The notes: generated from the letters alone by a model not told the origin. DNA of 64,000 nt from Azophilus sp965215035 (GCA_965215035.1 OZ244040.1:1302001-1366000), one strand, 5' to 3'. Shown: positions 41,677-51,277, counted from the stretch's first letter. Numbers and translations: made by a program.

Positions 41677-43698
41677 GTGATGCCACCACCGATGCCGACC
41701 CGCCGCGGGGTTCATCGGCCGGACCTTGGCGTAGCGCTGCTGTGGGCTGTGCGGGTCGGCATCGTCCTCGTTCTGCTCACACCGCTGATCGTCAATAGGG
41801 ATCTGTACTTCCCGTTTGTGGTCGGCAAGGCGGTCTACGCGCGCTCCGTCATCGAAATCACCTTCGCCATCTGGGTAGCTCTTATCCTCTTCCACCGGCA
41901 GCACCGCCCGCACCCTTCGTGGATACTGCTGGCGTTCGGTGCCTGGGTCGCCGTCTCCTGGGTAGCGGCGCTGCTTGGCGTCAGCCCAACACGAAGCCTG
42001 TGGTCAACCTACGAGCGCATGCAGGGGGTGTTCGACCTCGTGCACTGGTTCGCGTTCATAGTCATGGCGGCGTCGGTGTTCCGAAGTCCGGCAGCGTGGC
42101 GGGGGTTGCTCGGCATCGGTTTGGGGCTGGGTACCCTGGTCTGCGCCTTGGCATTGGGACCGTACTATGGCGTGCTGAGCTCCAACCTGGCGGGTAGTGC
42201 CGAGCCCATGCTCTTCGGCACCCTCGGCAACCCGGCCTATGTGGGTGCCTACGCAATGATCAATGCGTTGCTCGGCGTGGGGCTGCTCTTGTGGTCGTTC
42301 GGGTGCCCCGAGCGGGATGAACCCGCGCCGAAGACCCCGGTTGCCCGTCGCCGCGGCGCTAAGCGGCGCCGACCGGGTTTCAACAAGGGCCCCTGGGTCG
42401 GGGGACTGTGCACCATCGCCATATCGATCAACCTGTGGGCAATGTGGCTGTCGGGCATGCGCAGCGCATTGGCGGGCTTGTTGGCGGGCTGCCTGGCTTT
42501 TGCGTTGGCCTATATCGCCTGGGGTTCGAAGCGGTCGGTGAAGAAGGCGGCGCTAGCGATGATTGTGGCCGCCGCCGCCGTGGTCGCGCTGTTTCCCATT
42601 ACTCGCCTGCCGGAGCTCGCCCCCATCGTCGATGCAAGCTGGATGCTGTCCAAGATTTCCTGGACCGATCTGGACGATCCCAATGTCATAGGACGCCTGA
42701 CCTCGGCGGCGGCGGGGCTAAGGGCGTTCCAGGACAAGCCCCTGCTTGGCTGGGGCCCCGAGAACTATCTCATCGGTTGGGGACGCCACTTCGATAAGGA
42801 TACGGCCCTGGAGCAAGAGAGGTTCGACCAGGCCCACAATAAGCTACTCGAGGAGTTGACCACCAAGGGCGCCATCGGACTTTCGGCCTATCTTTCGATT
42901 TGGGTGGCCATGGCCTATGTGATGATCAAATCGTTCCGGTGCCGGTCCGGCTACGATCAGTTCGTCATCGGTGTTATGGGAGCGGCGCTCATCGCCTACT
43001 TCGTCCAGAACCTGTTCCTTTTCGATTCGCCGTCGACCCTGGTGCCGTTCTCGATTCTGGTCGCCTACGCCGTTTGGCGGGAGTCCCGCATAGGGGTTGG
43101 CGAAGGTGCTCGAAGTGCCGGGTGGGCTCGGATGCCGGCTCTGTGGCAGCGCTGGTCGGCGCGGTTCTCGGGCACCGTATCCGCCACCGCTGCGGCGTCG
43201 ACGGCGGTGGCCGTTACCGCGCTCGTGCTCGCCTCGCTCCTGTTGTGCAACGCCCGCGTGTACAGCGCCGCGGCTTCCGCCCTAGACGGTACTCGGCAGC
43301 ACCGGGTTTGGGCTGACCGGGTCGCCTCCTATCGGCGCTCGATTCGGGAGTTTCCGGGCTTGGCCAACTCCGTGCGCATGCAGTTGATTGCCGATGCGGC
43401 CGCCGAATTCAGGGAGATGTTCCAGGGGAAGTCCAGAATGTCCGACCAGGCGTTTCGCGAAACGGTTGACCTGGTCTTGACGGAGGGCGGGGCGGGTCTC
43501 GGGACGGAACCGGAGAACTGGCTGCTCGAGGCATGGCTTGCCCAATTCCTGCAGCTCGCCGCACTGCGGAATCCCGCCTATCTAGGGGTTGCCCGAACGC
43601 ATGTGGAGCGCGCCCTGGCGCGGGCACCCCGGACCCATGAGGCGACTAGTGTTCTTGAGGCACAGGAGCGCATCGAAGAGTTGTTGGATAGGGGTTGA
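41677..43698 (+). CDS. O-antigen ligase/polymerase family membrane protein (WaaL/Wzy-like) with C-terminal extension
   Basis: A 673-residue protein. Residues about 20-470 carry some 11-12 TMs with the family landmarks 'GTLGNPAYVGAYAMI', 'SGMRSALAGLLAG' (substrate Arg region) and, after the large periplasmic loop, 'LLGWGPENYLIGWGRHF' with 'DQAHNKLLEELTTKGAIGLSAYL', where His387-Asn388 corresponds to the conserved ligase His-Asn. A further TM and a ~150-residue soluble tail with TPR-like helices follow. It likely transfers or polymerises undecaprenyl-linked glycan. It is divergent from GT4/flippase and converges on tyrS. Confidence 0.8.
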   Translation: MMPPPMPTRRGVHRPDLGVALLWAVRVGIVLVLLTPLIVNRDLYFPFVVGKAVYARSVIEITFAIWVALILFHRQHRPHPSWILLAFGAWVAVSWVAALLGVSPTRSLWSTYERMQGVFDLVHWFAFIVMAASVFRSPAAWRGLLGIGLGLGTLVCALALGPYYGVLSSNLAGSAEPMLFGTLGNPAYVGAYAMINALLGVGLLLWSFGCPERDEPAPKTPVARRRGAKRRRPGFNKGPWVGGLCTIAISINLWAMWLSGMRSALAGLLAGCLAFALAYIAWGSKRSVKKAALAMIVAAAAVVALFPITRLPELAPIVDASWMLSKISWTDLDDPNVIGRLTSAAAGLRAFQDKPLLGWGPENYLIGWGRHFDKDTALEQERFDQAHNKLLEELTTKGAIGLSAYLSIWVAMAYVMIKSFRCRSGYDQFVIGVMGAALIAYFVQNLFLFDSPSTLVPFSILVAYAVWRESRIGVGEGARSAGWARMPALWQRWSARFSGTVSATAAASTAVAVTALVLASLLLCNARVYSAAASALDGTRQHRVWADRVASYRRSIREFPGLANSVRMQLIADAAAEFREMFQGKSRMSDQAFRETVDLVLTEGGAGLGTEPENWLLEAWLAQFLQLAALRNPAYLGVARTHVERALARAPRTHEATSVLEAQERIEELLDRG

Positions 43699-43758
43699 TG
43701 ACCATCCATGGCCCACGGCGATAGGCGGCGGCCACCGCGCCGTCCGGCCAGGCCGCCG

Positions 43759-45039
43759 TCAGGGCCGCGGTGCCACGCGGTGTCGGGCCAGCAAATGCCA
43801 GTTTTTCTTGCCGCGGCGCAGCAGGTAGTACCTGCCATGCATGGCGTCGGAGAAGTCCAATACCCGCTGGGTATCCCGTTGTACCCTGCCGTTGACCGAC
43901 ACGCCGCCCGCCTCGACGAGCCTGCGGGCGGCCCCGCGCGAGCCGGCCAGGCCAGTGTCGGCCAGGGCGGCCAGCAGGCCGACCTGGTTCGCTTCGACCT
44001 CGGTGCATGCCATTCCGTCGAGCCGGAGTTGGTCGAGGTCGCCTTCCCGCAACGCCCGCACACCGCCGCCAAAGAGACATTCGGTGATTCGTTGTGCGGA
44101 GCGCAGTGCTTCCCGCCCATGCACCAATGCCGTCACCTCATCCGCCAACCGCGCCTGGGCGGCCCGCTTGTGGGGTGCTTGGTGCACTTCGGTGGCTAGG
44201 CCATCGATCTCCGCTGCGTCCAGGAAGGTGAAGATGTGCAGGAAGCGGACCACATCGGCATCGGGACTGTTCAGCCAATATTGATAGAAGGCGTACGGGG
44301 AGGTCTTAGCGGAGTCGAGCCAAACGGCACCATCCGCCGTCTTGCCGAACTTGGTGCCGTCCGCCCTGGTCACCAAGGGCACTGTCAGCGCAAAGGCCTC
44401 GCGCCGCAGCCGCCGGCGCACCAGGTCGATGCCGGAAACGATGTTGCCCCATTGATCGCTGCCCCCCACCTGTAGCGAACATCCGTAGCGCCTGGCCAGC
44501 TCCAGGTAATCGTTGGCCTGTAGCAGCATATAGCTGAACTCGGTGTAGGAGATACCGGCGCCCGCCCGAGCAAGACGGGCCTTCACCGAGTCTCTTTGCA
44601 TCATGGCGTTGACGGAAAAGTGTTTACCGACGTCGCGAAGAAAACCAATCAGGCGCAACTCCCGAGTCCAGTCGAGGTTGTTCGCTATGATCGCCCCGGT
44701 GTCGTCACCGAAGTCTAGGAACCGCTCGACCTGCCGCCGAATTCGCTCAACCCAGCCTGCCACTAGGGTCGCATCGTTCAGGCTGCGCTCGTCGCTGCGG
44801 AAGGAGGGGTCGCCGATCAGTCCGGTCGCGCCGCCAATCAGGAATATTGGCCGATGCCCCTGGAGTTGGAAGCGCCGCAGTGTGAAAAGGGGGACGAGAC
44901 TTCCGATATGCAGACTGTCCGCCGTGGGGTCAAAGCCGCAGTAGAGCGTGCGCGGTGCGTCGGCGAGGTGTTTGCGTAGCCCGGCCGCGTCGGAGACTTG
45001 GGTGATCAGTCCCCGTCGCTGCAAATCGTCCATTACCAT
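43759..45039 (-). CDS. tyrS: Tyrosyl-tRNA synthetase
   Basis: A 426-residue class I synthetase with 'YCGFDPTADSLHIGSLVPL' (HIGH as HIGS), the tyrosine pocket 'YTEFSYMLLQANDYLEL', 'GGSDQWGNI', the KMSKS loop 'KFGKT' and a C-terminal S4 domain ('SRGAARRLVEAGGVSVNGRV'). A start two codons further in (45033) is equally possible. The upstream neighbour, divergently transcribed, is the M23 peptidase, as in Pseudomonas. Confidence 0.96.
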   Translation of the reverse strand: MVMDDLQRRGLITQVSDAAGLRKHLADAPRTLYCGFDPTADSLHIGSLVPLFTLRRFQLQGHRPIFLIGGATGLIGDPSFRSDERSLNDATLVAGWVERIRRQVERFLDFGDDTGAIIANNLDWTRELRLIGFLRDVGKHFSVNAMMQRDSVKARLARAGAGISYTEFSYMLLQANDYLELARRYGCSLQVGGSDQWGNIVSGIDLVRRRLRREAFALTVPLVTRADGTKFGKTADGAVWLDSAKTSPYAFYQYWLNSPDADVVRFLHIFTFLDAAEIDGLATEVHQAPHKRAAQARLADEVTALVHGREALRSAQRITECLFGGGVRALREGDLDQLRLDGMACTEVEANQVGLLAALADTGLAGSRGAARRLVEAGGVSVNGRVQRDTQRVLDFSDAMHGRYYLLRRGKKNWHLLARHRVAPRP

Positions 45040-45189
45040 GAGATATCCATCCGCTTCCCGCCGCCGTTCGCATCGAGTGCCGAGCGACAACGCCAAACAA
45101 CAATGTAACAGATCGTTCCGGTGCCGTATTCCGCGGCGGGCCGCACCCGGAGCGGGGCAACTTCCACCAACCATCCATATTCTTGGGGG

Positions 45190-45217
45190 TTTTCAAAGCG
45201 CTGGAAACGCATATACT
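45190..45217 (+). promoter_or_regulatory. Sigma-70-like promoter for the M23 peptidase gene
   Basis: TTTTCA and TATACT are spaced by 16 bases, predicting a start near 45224. This rules out the longest upstream in-frame ATG (45183) as translation start. A 13-codon ORF (45295-45336) lies in the leader and overlaps the proposed GTG/TTG start. Confidence 0.45.
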
Positions 45218-45320
45218 CGCCGTTTCTTGTGATGGCTATGAGATATGGCCCCTAAGCCAAGGATTCCTGAAGAGTTTTCCTAGAGAGCCCACGCATGAGA
45301 ACAAACCGACTGCCGCCAGG

Positions 45321-46676
45321 GTGTTGTCAATTTTGAAGATCCGCAGGTTTCCGGCCACGCACGCTGCGGCCGTGGCCGTGCTTGGCCTGTGCCTCTGCCC
45401 CCTGGTGATAGCCCGATTCGTCAGCCAGGCGGACAGTGGGGATGTGGCCCTCTTGGCCGATGTGCCTGCGGCGCCGGCCGTGGCCGCTCCGATCGAATCC
45501 GCTATGACCGAATCTGCTCCGCGCCTTGCCCCGGCCCCTAGGGATTCCACCCCGGAGCCGCGCAATGCCGCCTCGACCACCGAAACCCTACGGGTTCGCC
45601 GTGGCGACAGCCTAGCGAAACTGTTCCAACGCCGCGGCATTCCCGCCCACGACCTGCACCGGCTGGTGCTTTCCGAACCCTTCGGCCCCCGGCTGAACTC
45701 AATCCTACCCGGCCACCAACTCACCATCACCGTCGCCCCGGATAACTCGCTAATGCAGCTCTCCTATTCGCCCGGCCCCCTGCAGACCCTGGAGTTCTCG
45801 CGGGTGGGCGAGCGCTTCCAGGGCATCGAGGTGGCGGTGGAACCCGAACGCATCGCCGGTTACCACGGCGGCACCATCGACCATAGCCTGTTCGTGGCCA
45901 GCCAGCGCGCCGGGCTTAAAGACTCCGTGACCGTGCGCTTAGCGCGCATCTTTCAGTGGGATATCGACTTCGTCCTCGACATACGCGCCGGAGACAGCTT
46001 CCATGTTCTGATCGAAGAGCTGTACCTCGGCGATCAGTTCGTCGGCTACGGCGACATCCTGGCCGCGGAGTTTGTGAATCGCGGCGAGAGCTTTCGCGCC
46101 GTTCGCTATGGGGATTCGCCCGGCGAGGCGAGCTACTACGACCCCGACGGCAGGAGCCTGCGCAAGGCCTTCCTGCGCGCCCCCGTGTCATTCACCCGCA
46201 TCAGTTCGAACTTCAACCTCCGCCGCCAACACCCACTGTGGAATCGCGCCATGCCCCACCGCGGCATCGACTACGCCGCGCCAACCGGGACGCCCGTGCG
46301 GGCGGCCGGCCAGGGCAAGGTCACAAAGGTGGGCAGAACCCAGGCGAACGGCAACTATATCGTTATCCGTCACGGTGAGCAGTTCGTTACGAAGTATCTG
46401 CACCTGTCCGGGTTTGCGCCGGGCCTGCGCGCCAATACCACTGTCCGCCAGGGCCAGACCATAGGTTATGTGGGCTCCACCGGGTGGTCGACGGGCCCGC
46501 ACCTGCACTATGAGTTCCTCGTCAACGGAGTTCACCAGAACCCCCGCACGGTCAGGTTGCCCGATGCGTCCCCGATACCGGAATCGGAACGGGAGCGCTT
46601 CCATCAGGTGGCTGGCCCGCGACTCGCTCTGCTCGACAGCCGCAAACAAAACCAACTGGCCTACGTGGGCCGCTAA
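45321..46676 (+). CDS. M23 family murein endopeptidase (MepM/YebA-like)
   Basis: About 451 residues if started at the GTG at 45321, which gives a basic N-terminus and one TM anchor (residues about 15-35). A linker, a LysM-like domain ('LRVRRGDSLAKLFQRRGI') and an OapA-like region follow, then the LytM zinc domain with 'HRGIDYAAPTGTPV' (HxxxD) and 'GPHLHYEFLVNG' (HxH). It hydrolyses peptidoglycan cross-links to allow wall expansion. TTG at 45324 is an alternative start. anmK begins immediately after its stop. Confidence 0.9.
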   Translation: MLSILKIRRFPATHAAAVAVLGLCLCPLVIARFVSQADSGDVALLADVPAAPAVAAPIESAMTESAPRLAPAPRDSTPEPRNAASTTETLRVRRGDSLAKLFQRRGIPAHDLHRLVLSEPFGPRLNSILPGHQLTITVAPDNSLMQLSYSPGPLQTLEFSRVGERFQGIEVAVEPERIAGYHGGTIDHSLFVASQRAGLKDSVTVRLARIFQWDIDFVLDIRAGDSFHVLIEELYLGDQFVGYGDILAAEFVNRGESFRAVRYGDSPGEASYYDPDGRSLRKAFLRAPVSFTRISSNFNLRRQHPLWNRAMPHRGIDYAAPTGTPVRAAGQGKVTKVGRTQANGNYIVIRHGEQFVTKYLHLSGFAPGLRANTTVRQGQTIGYVGSTGWSTGPHLHYEFLVNGVHQNPRTVRLPDASPIPESERERFHQVAGPRLALLDSRKQNQLAYVGR

Positions 46677-46677
46677 T

Positions 46678-47757
46678 CTGCTTTACGTCGGCGCCATTAC
46701 CGGCACCAGTGTCGACGGGCTCGACCTCGCCCTGCTCGACATTTCCGGAGACGGGGTCGAACTCTTGGCCCACGCCTGCCCGCCTCTGCCGGAGGCGCTG
46801 CGCGGCAACCTGATTCGCCTAGGACAGGGAACGGACGACAAACTCGACCTGCTCGGCCAGGCGGACACCGAGCTCGGCAGATTCATCGGCGAGTCCGTCA
46901 ATAGTTTTCTGAAAGAAGTGGGCCTGCCGGAGGGCGAGCCGCGCGCCATCGGCTGTCATGGGCAAACCGTTCGCCACCGTCCCGGCGGTGCCTCGCCCTT
47001 CACCCTGCAAATCGGCGACCCGAACCTGATCGCGGAGATCACGGGCATAACGACAGTGGCCGACTTCCGCCGGCGCGACCTAGCCGCCGGGGGGGAGGCG
47101 GCGCCCCTGGTACCCCCGTTTCACGCCCGCCTCTTTGCCAGCCCGGGCGAGCACCGCGCGGTGCTAAATATCGGCGGTATCGCCAACATCACCGTGCTCG
47201 ACCCCTTAAGCGGGTTCGATACCGGGCCAGGCAACGCTTTGCTGGATGCCTGGTGTGCGGCGCATGCGGGTAGGCCCTACGATGCAGCGGGTGCCTGGGC
47301 CGCCGGCGGCAATCTGGCCCCAAAGCTGTTGCGGGAGCTCATGGCCGACCCCTATCTGCAAAGACCCCCCCCGAAGAGCACGGGCAAGGAGCACTACAAC
47401 CTGAATTGGCTTACGCCATTGCTGCCCCCGGCGGTGCGGCCCCGGGACGTTCAGCGCACCCTGGTGGAGTTCACGGCCCGATCCATCGTCGAGGCGCTGG
47501 ACCGCTGGGCACCGGCCGTGCAACGCCTGCTGGTCTGTGGTGGGGGCCGCTTGAACAAACTGTTGATGCGGCGCCTGGGCGAGCTTTCCGCCGCGGTGGT
47601 GCAAACCACGGATGTCCACGGTTGGAGTGGCGATGCCATCGAGGCCGCGGCCTTTGCCTGGCTGGCCCACCGGCGCCTGGCCGGGGCACCCGGCAACGTA
47701 CCCGATGTCACCGGTGCCAGAGGGCCACGGATACTCGGGGCGGTGTACGCCAGTTGA
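46678..47757 (+). CDS. anmK: Anhydro-N-acetylmuramic acid kinase
   Basis: About 359 residues, recycling 1,6-anhydroMurNAc to MurNAc-6-P. Motifs are 'GAITGTSVDGLDLAL' (family GTSxDGxD), 'GCHGQTVRHRP', 'ADFRRRDLAAGGEAAPLVPPFH', 'LNIGGIANIT' and 'FDTGPGNALLDAW'. Homologues start a few residues before 'YVGAITGTS', but no ATG, GTG or TTG is available there; CTG at 46678, one base after the TAA of the M23 gene, is the best-placed codon. The frame remains open far upstream inside the M23 gene. Translation may depend on coupling to that gene. Confidence 0.88.
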   Translation: MLYVGAITGTSVDGLDLALLDISGDGVELLAHACPPLPEALRGNLIRLGQGTDDKLDLLGQADTELGRFIGESVNSFLKEVGLPEGEPRAIGCHGQTVRHRPGGASPFTLQIGDPNLIAEITGITTVADFRRRDLAAGGEAAPLVPPFHARLFASPGEHRAVLNIGGIANITVLDPLSGFDTGPGNALLDAWCAAHAGRPYDAAGAWAAGGNLAPKLLRELMADPYLQRPPPKSTGKEHYNLNWLTPLLPPAVRPRDVQRTLVEFTARSIVEALDRWAPAVQRLLVCGGGRLNKLLMRRLGELSAAVVQTTDVHGWSGDAIEAAAFAWLAHRRLAGAPGNVPDVTGARGPRILGAVYAS

Positions 47758-47896
47758 ATTCCGGGTCTGGCGGGTCGGCGTCGGCGACCGGGCGGAACCC
47801 GGCACTGGCGGAACAGGTGTTTCGTTCCCCCGGCGCAGCAGCCGCGACTGGGCATCCGGGATGGGAAGCCGCTGTGGAGCCCGATTGCGCCCTAGG

Positions 47897-48232
47897 CTAG
47901 ATGGCGAAGGAATTTCCGCAACCGCAGGTGGATGCGGCGTTCGGGTTGCTGACGACAAACTGGGCGCCCTGCAGGTCTTCCTGGTAGTCCACTTCGGAAC
48001 CCGAGAGGTATTGGTAGCTCAGGCTATCCACCACCAGGGTAACTCCATCGCGCTCGACGACGGCATCGTCGTCGGCAACGGCCTCGTCGAAAGTGAAGCC
48101 ATAGGAAAAGCCGCTGCAACCGCCGCCCGTGATGAATACCCGCAGCTTGAGGTCGCCGCTCTCCTCTTCGATAAGCTGCCGCACCTTGCTGGCGGCGCGC
48201 TCCGACAACGCGATCTGGGCCTGCCAGGACAT
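47897..48232 (-). CDS. erpA: Iron-sulfur cluster insertion protein ErpA
   Basis: A 111-residue A-type carrier with three conserved cysteines: 'VFITGGGCSGFSYGF' and the C-terminal 'STCGCGNSFAI'. It transfers Fe-S clusters to IspG and other targets. It converges on anmK, with a 139-base gap, and is divergent from hemJ, with a palindromic repeat in between. Confidence 0.95.
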   Translation of the reverse strand: MSWQAQIALSERAASKVRQLIEEESGDLKLRVFITGGGCSGFSYGFTFDEAVADDDAVVERDGVTLVVDSLSYQYLSGSEVDYQEDLQGAQFVVSNPNAASTCGCGNSFAI

Positions 48233-48309
48233 CGCCCGCTACTCCGTGGAACCCACTGCCAGTATACAGGCTGACAGCGGTTCGGCGCACTCGATGCAGA
48301 ACCAGGTGG

Positions 48310-48388
48310 TGTATCGGTTTGCATGTGTGGACCGAGCGGAGGCACGGCACACAGGTGATTCGGCAGGGCAGGGATTCAAACTGAACCA
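48310..48388. repeat. Palindromic intergenic repeat, copy 2 (79 bp)
   Basis: Left arm TGTATCGGTTTGCAT and right arm ATTCAAACTGAACCA, with the shared internal sequence GGACCGAGCGGAGGCACGG and GATTCGGCAGGGC. It lies between divergent erpA and hemJ, in reverse orientation to copy 1. Confidence 0.9.
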
Positions 48389-48480
48389 CTACCCGCGGGG
48401 AATCGTTGCTGTTCTGCTATTCAAGTACCTGTAAACTGCGCCATCGGCAGTTCCTAGGCAGATCAATAGGCAACTACGGG

Positions 48481-48918
48481 ATGTCCGCAACGGCTTATCT
48501 TTGCATCAAGGCGGCACACATTATCGGCATGGTGTGCTGGTTCGCCGGCCTCTTTTATCTCCCCCGGCTGTTCATCTATCACCAGTCCGCCACCGATGCG
48601 GCCGGCCGCGAACGCTTCCAGGTCATGGAAGCCAAGCTGTATCGAATCATCATGAATCCTGCCATGATTGCGACCCTGGTATTCGGTATCTGGGCGCTCG
48701 TCGAGACCTGGGAGCTGCACCGCGCCGCCATCTGGCTCTGGGCCAAGATCGCCCTGGTCGTCCTGTTGATCGGCTATCATCACTACTGCGCACGAATCAT
48801 GCGAAGCCTGGCCGCCGACCATGCCACCCACGGGCAGAGGTTCCTGCGCGCGTTCAACGAAGTACCCACGGTGGTGCTTATCGTGGTGGTCGTGCTGGCG
48901 GTTGTAAGGCCGTTCTAG
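48481..48918 (+). CDS. hemJ: Protoporphyrinogen oxidase HemJ
   Basis: A 145-residue protein with four TMs. The conserved His and Arg residues of the family are visible in 'CIKAAHIIGMVCWFAGLFYLPRLF', 'RFQVMEAKLYRIIMNPAMI' and 'WLWAKIALVVLLIGYHHYCARIM'. It oxidises protoporphyrinogen IX in heme synthesis. It is followed 15 bases later by hemL, another tetrapyrrole gene. Confidence 0.93.
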   Translation: MSATAYLCIKAAHIIGMVCWFAGLFYLPRLFIYHQSATDAAGRERFQVMEAKLYRIIMNPAMIATLVFGIWALVETWELHRAAIWLWAKIALVVLLIGYHHYCARIMRSLAADHATHGQRFLRAFNEVPTVVLIVVVVLAVVRPF

Positions 48919-48932
48919 CCCGGGCGCAACCC

Positions 48933-50216
48933 ATGCATCGCAGCACATCCAGGGCTTTGTACGAGCGTGCCTGCCGCACCATTCCCGGCGGTGTCAATTC
49001 ACCGGTTCGGGCCTTCAAGGGTGTTGGCGGCGTGCCCGTGTTTTTTGCCTCCGGCGACGGTGCCTACCTCGAGGACATGGACGGCAACCGTTACGTCGAC
49101 TACGTGGCGTCCTGGGGCCCCATGCTACTCGGTCATCGTCACCCCGGTGTCATCCGAGCCATCAAGGCCCAGGCGGACCGCGCCCTCGGTTTCGGCGCTC
49201 CCACCGAACAGGAGACCGAACTCGCCGAACTGGTCGTTGCCATGGTGCCAGGCATCGAAAAAGTGCGGCTGGTCAACTCGGGCACGGAGGCAACCATGTC
49301 GGCAATCCGGCTCGCCCGGGGTTTCACGAACCGGAATCTCGTGCTGAAGTTCGATGGCTGCTACCACGGCCATTCGGACTCGCTCCTGGTCAAGGCGGGA
49401 TCCGGTCTGTTGACCCTGGGCATTCCGAATTCGCCCGGGGTTCCCGAGGCCGTGGCCGCCAGCACATTGACGCTCCCGTTCAACGATCTCGCCGCGGTGC
49501 AGCGGGCGTTCGATGCCTATCCGGGTCAGATCGCCGGGGTAATTCTAGAGCCGGTGGCCGGCAACATGGGGTGCGTGCCGCCCGTTCCCGGCTTTCTGGA
49601 GGGGTTGCGGGAAGTGACCCGCGGCGATGGCAGCCTGTTGATCTTCGATGAGGTGATGACGGGTTTTCGCGTCGCGCGGGGCGGTGCCCAGGCACGCCAT
49701 GGCGTGATACCGGACCTGACGACCCTGGGCAAGGTCATCGGTGGCGGCTTGCCGATCGGCGCTTTCGGGGGCCGCGCCGACATTATGGATCATATCGCAC
49801 CCGGCGGGCCGGTCTACCAGGCGGGCACGCTGTCGGGCAATCCCCTGGCGGTGGCCGCGGGCATCGCCACGCTGAAGGCGCTGGACGACGACTTCTATGC
49901 GGTGCTCGAAGAGCGTACGACGCGGCTCGCCAAGGGTTTCAGGGAACTGGCCGCCGGGCACCGCCGCAAGCTTACCCTGAACTTCACCTGCGGCATGTTC
50001 AGCCTGTTCTTCGACGCTCCCGAACAGATTACGGGGTTCAGCCAGGTGGCGAGCGCCAGCGTCGACACCTTCAACCGTTTTTTTCACGAGATGCTCGACC
50101 GCGGCATCTACTTGGCGCCGAGCGCGTTCGAGGCGGGTTTCCTGGGGCTCTGCCATACACCCGAGGTGTTGGATGCGACCCTGGCGGCCGCCGACGGCGC
50201 GTTCTCGGCCTTGTAG
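48933..50216 (+). CDS. hemL: Glutamate-1-semialdehyde 2,1-aminomutase
   Basis: A 427-residue PLP enzyme making 5-aminolevulinate. Motifs are 'TIPGGVNSPVRAFKGVGG', 'SGTEATMSAIRLARG', 'DGCYHGHSDSLLVKAGSG', 'LIFDEVMTGFRVARGGAQ' and the PLP lysine in 'LTTLGKVIGGGLPIGAFGG'. It has the full expected length. It sits in one transcription unit with hemJ upstream and the PfkB kinase 23 bases downstream. Confidence 0.96.
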   Translation: MHRSTSRALYERACRTIPGGVNSPVRAFKGVGGVPVFFASGDGAYLEDMDGNRYVDYVASWGPMLLGHRHPGVIRAIKAQADRALGFGAPTEQETELAELVVAMVPGIEKVRLVNSGTEATMSAIRLARGFTNRNLVLKFDGCYHGHSDSLLVKAGSGLLTLGIPNSPGVPEAVAASTLTLPFNDLAAVQRAFDAYPGQIAGVILEPVAGNMGCVPPVPGFLEGLREVTRGDGSLLIFDEVMTGFRVARGGAQARHGVIPDLTTLGKVIGGGLPIGAFGGRADIMDHIAPGGPVYQAGTLSGNPLAVAAGIATLKALDDDFYAVLEERTTRLAKGFRELAAGHRRKLTLNFTCGMFSLFFDAPEQITGFSQVASASVDTFNRFFHEMLDRGIYLAPSAFEAGFLGLCHTPEVLDATLAAADGAFSAL

Positions 50217-50239
50217 CCCCGCCGCGACGGAACCCATCC

Positions 50240-51259
50240 GTGTACGACGTCTTTGGATTGGGCAATGCCCTGGTCGATACGGAGTACCGGGTGGACGACG
50301 CCTTTCTGCGCAAGCACCACCTTGCCAAGGGCCATATGACCCTGGTCGGCGAGGAGCGCATGAATGCCCTGATCGCAGACCTCTCCGGGCTGCGGCCGGA
50401 GCGAACCAGCGGCGGCTCGGCGGCGAATACGGTTGTCGCGGTGCGGGGTTTCGGCGGCAGCGGCTACTACTCCTGCAAGGTCGCGGACGATGAGACAGGC
50501 CGCTACTTTCTTAGGGACATGGCGGATTTCGGTATCGACACCAACCGCGCCGCCACTGGGGCAAGCGGGAAATCGGGGCGCTGTCTGGTGCTCGTCACCG
50601 ACGACGCCGAACGCACCATGAACACCTATCTGGGTGTATCCGGCACCCTTGGTGTGGCGGACCTCGAGCGCTCCGCCCTGGCCAACTCCCGCATCTTCTA
50701 TGTGGAAGGCTATCTCAGTTCGTCCCAGACCGGGCTGGCGGCCGCCTGTACGGGCCGTGAGCTCGCGGAACAGCGGGGCGTGGCAACGGCGGTGAGCATG
50801 TCCGACCCTAGCATCGTGACCCTGTTTCGGGACAACCTGCAGGACTTGCTGGGCAACGGCGTGAACTACCTATTCTGCAATGAGGAAGAGGCGCTGACCT
50901 GGGCGGGCAGTGACCGTCTGGATATCGCCATCGCGGAGTTGAAGGACATCGCCCGCACCTGCAACATCACCCTGGGCAGCCACGGCAGCATGACGATAGA
51001 CAAGGGGCGGGTCGTAACCGTGCCCGGCTACGCGGTAGCCGCCCGGGACACCAACGGTGCCGGCGACATCTATGCCGGGGCCTGCCTATACGGGTGGGCA
51101 AAGGGTATGGAGGCGCCGCGCGCGGCAAAGCTCGGCAACTTCGCCGCGGCTACCCTGATACAGCACTACGGGGCCCGCCTGCGCCGAATGGAAACCTATC
51201 GACAGGTAATTCGCGCATTCGCGCAGTCCCGCTCCCGGCCCCCGGACATCGCGCCGTAG
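50240..51259 (+). CDS. PfkB-family carbohydrate/adenosine kinase
   Basis: A 339-residue ribokinase-fold protein starting at GTG. The N-terminal substrate motif is 'RTSGGSAANTVVAVRGFGG' and the catalytic signature 'DTNGAGDIYAGACLYGWAKG' holds the base Asp. This adenosine-kinase-like subgroup is common in Proteobacteria next to tetrapyrrole or housekeeping genes; the natural substrate is not settled. It ends 18 bases from the convergent sfsA. Confidence 0.85.
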   Translation: MYDVFGLGNALVDTEYRVDDAFLRKHHLAKGHMTLVGEERMNALIADLSGLRPERTSGGSAANTVVAVRGFGGSGYYSCKVADDETGRYFLRDMADFGIDTNRAATGASGKSGRCLVLVTDDAERTMNTYLGVSGTLGVADLERSALANSRIFYVEGYLSSSQTGLAAACTGRELAEQRGVATAVSMSDPSIVTLFRDNLQDLLGNGVNYLFCNEEEALTWAGSDRLDIAIAELKDIARTCNITLGSHGSMTIDKGRVVTVPGYAVAARDTNGAGDIYAGACLYGWAKGMEAPRAAKLGNFAAATLIQHYGARLRRMETYRQVIRAFAQSRSRPPDIAP

Positions 51260-51277
51260 CCGTCCGCGGCAGGCGGT

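Noticed and set aside
41336..41680. A 114-codon ORF between the GT4 and ligase genes
   Set aside because: No recognisable family, Arg-rich composition, and it spans hairpins in a promoter region. Treated as non-coding.
45183..45320. Extension of the M23 peptidase to the upstream ATG at 45183
   Set aside because: It lies upstream of the predicted promoter and adds residues with no signal or family character.
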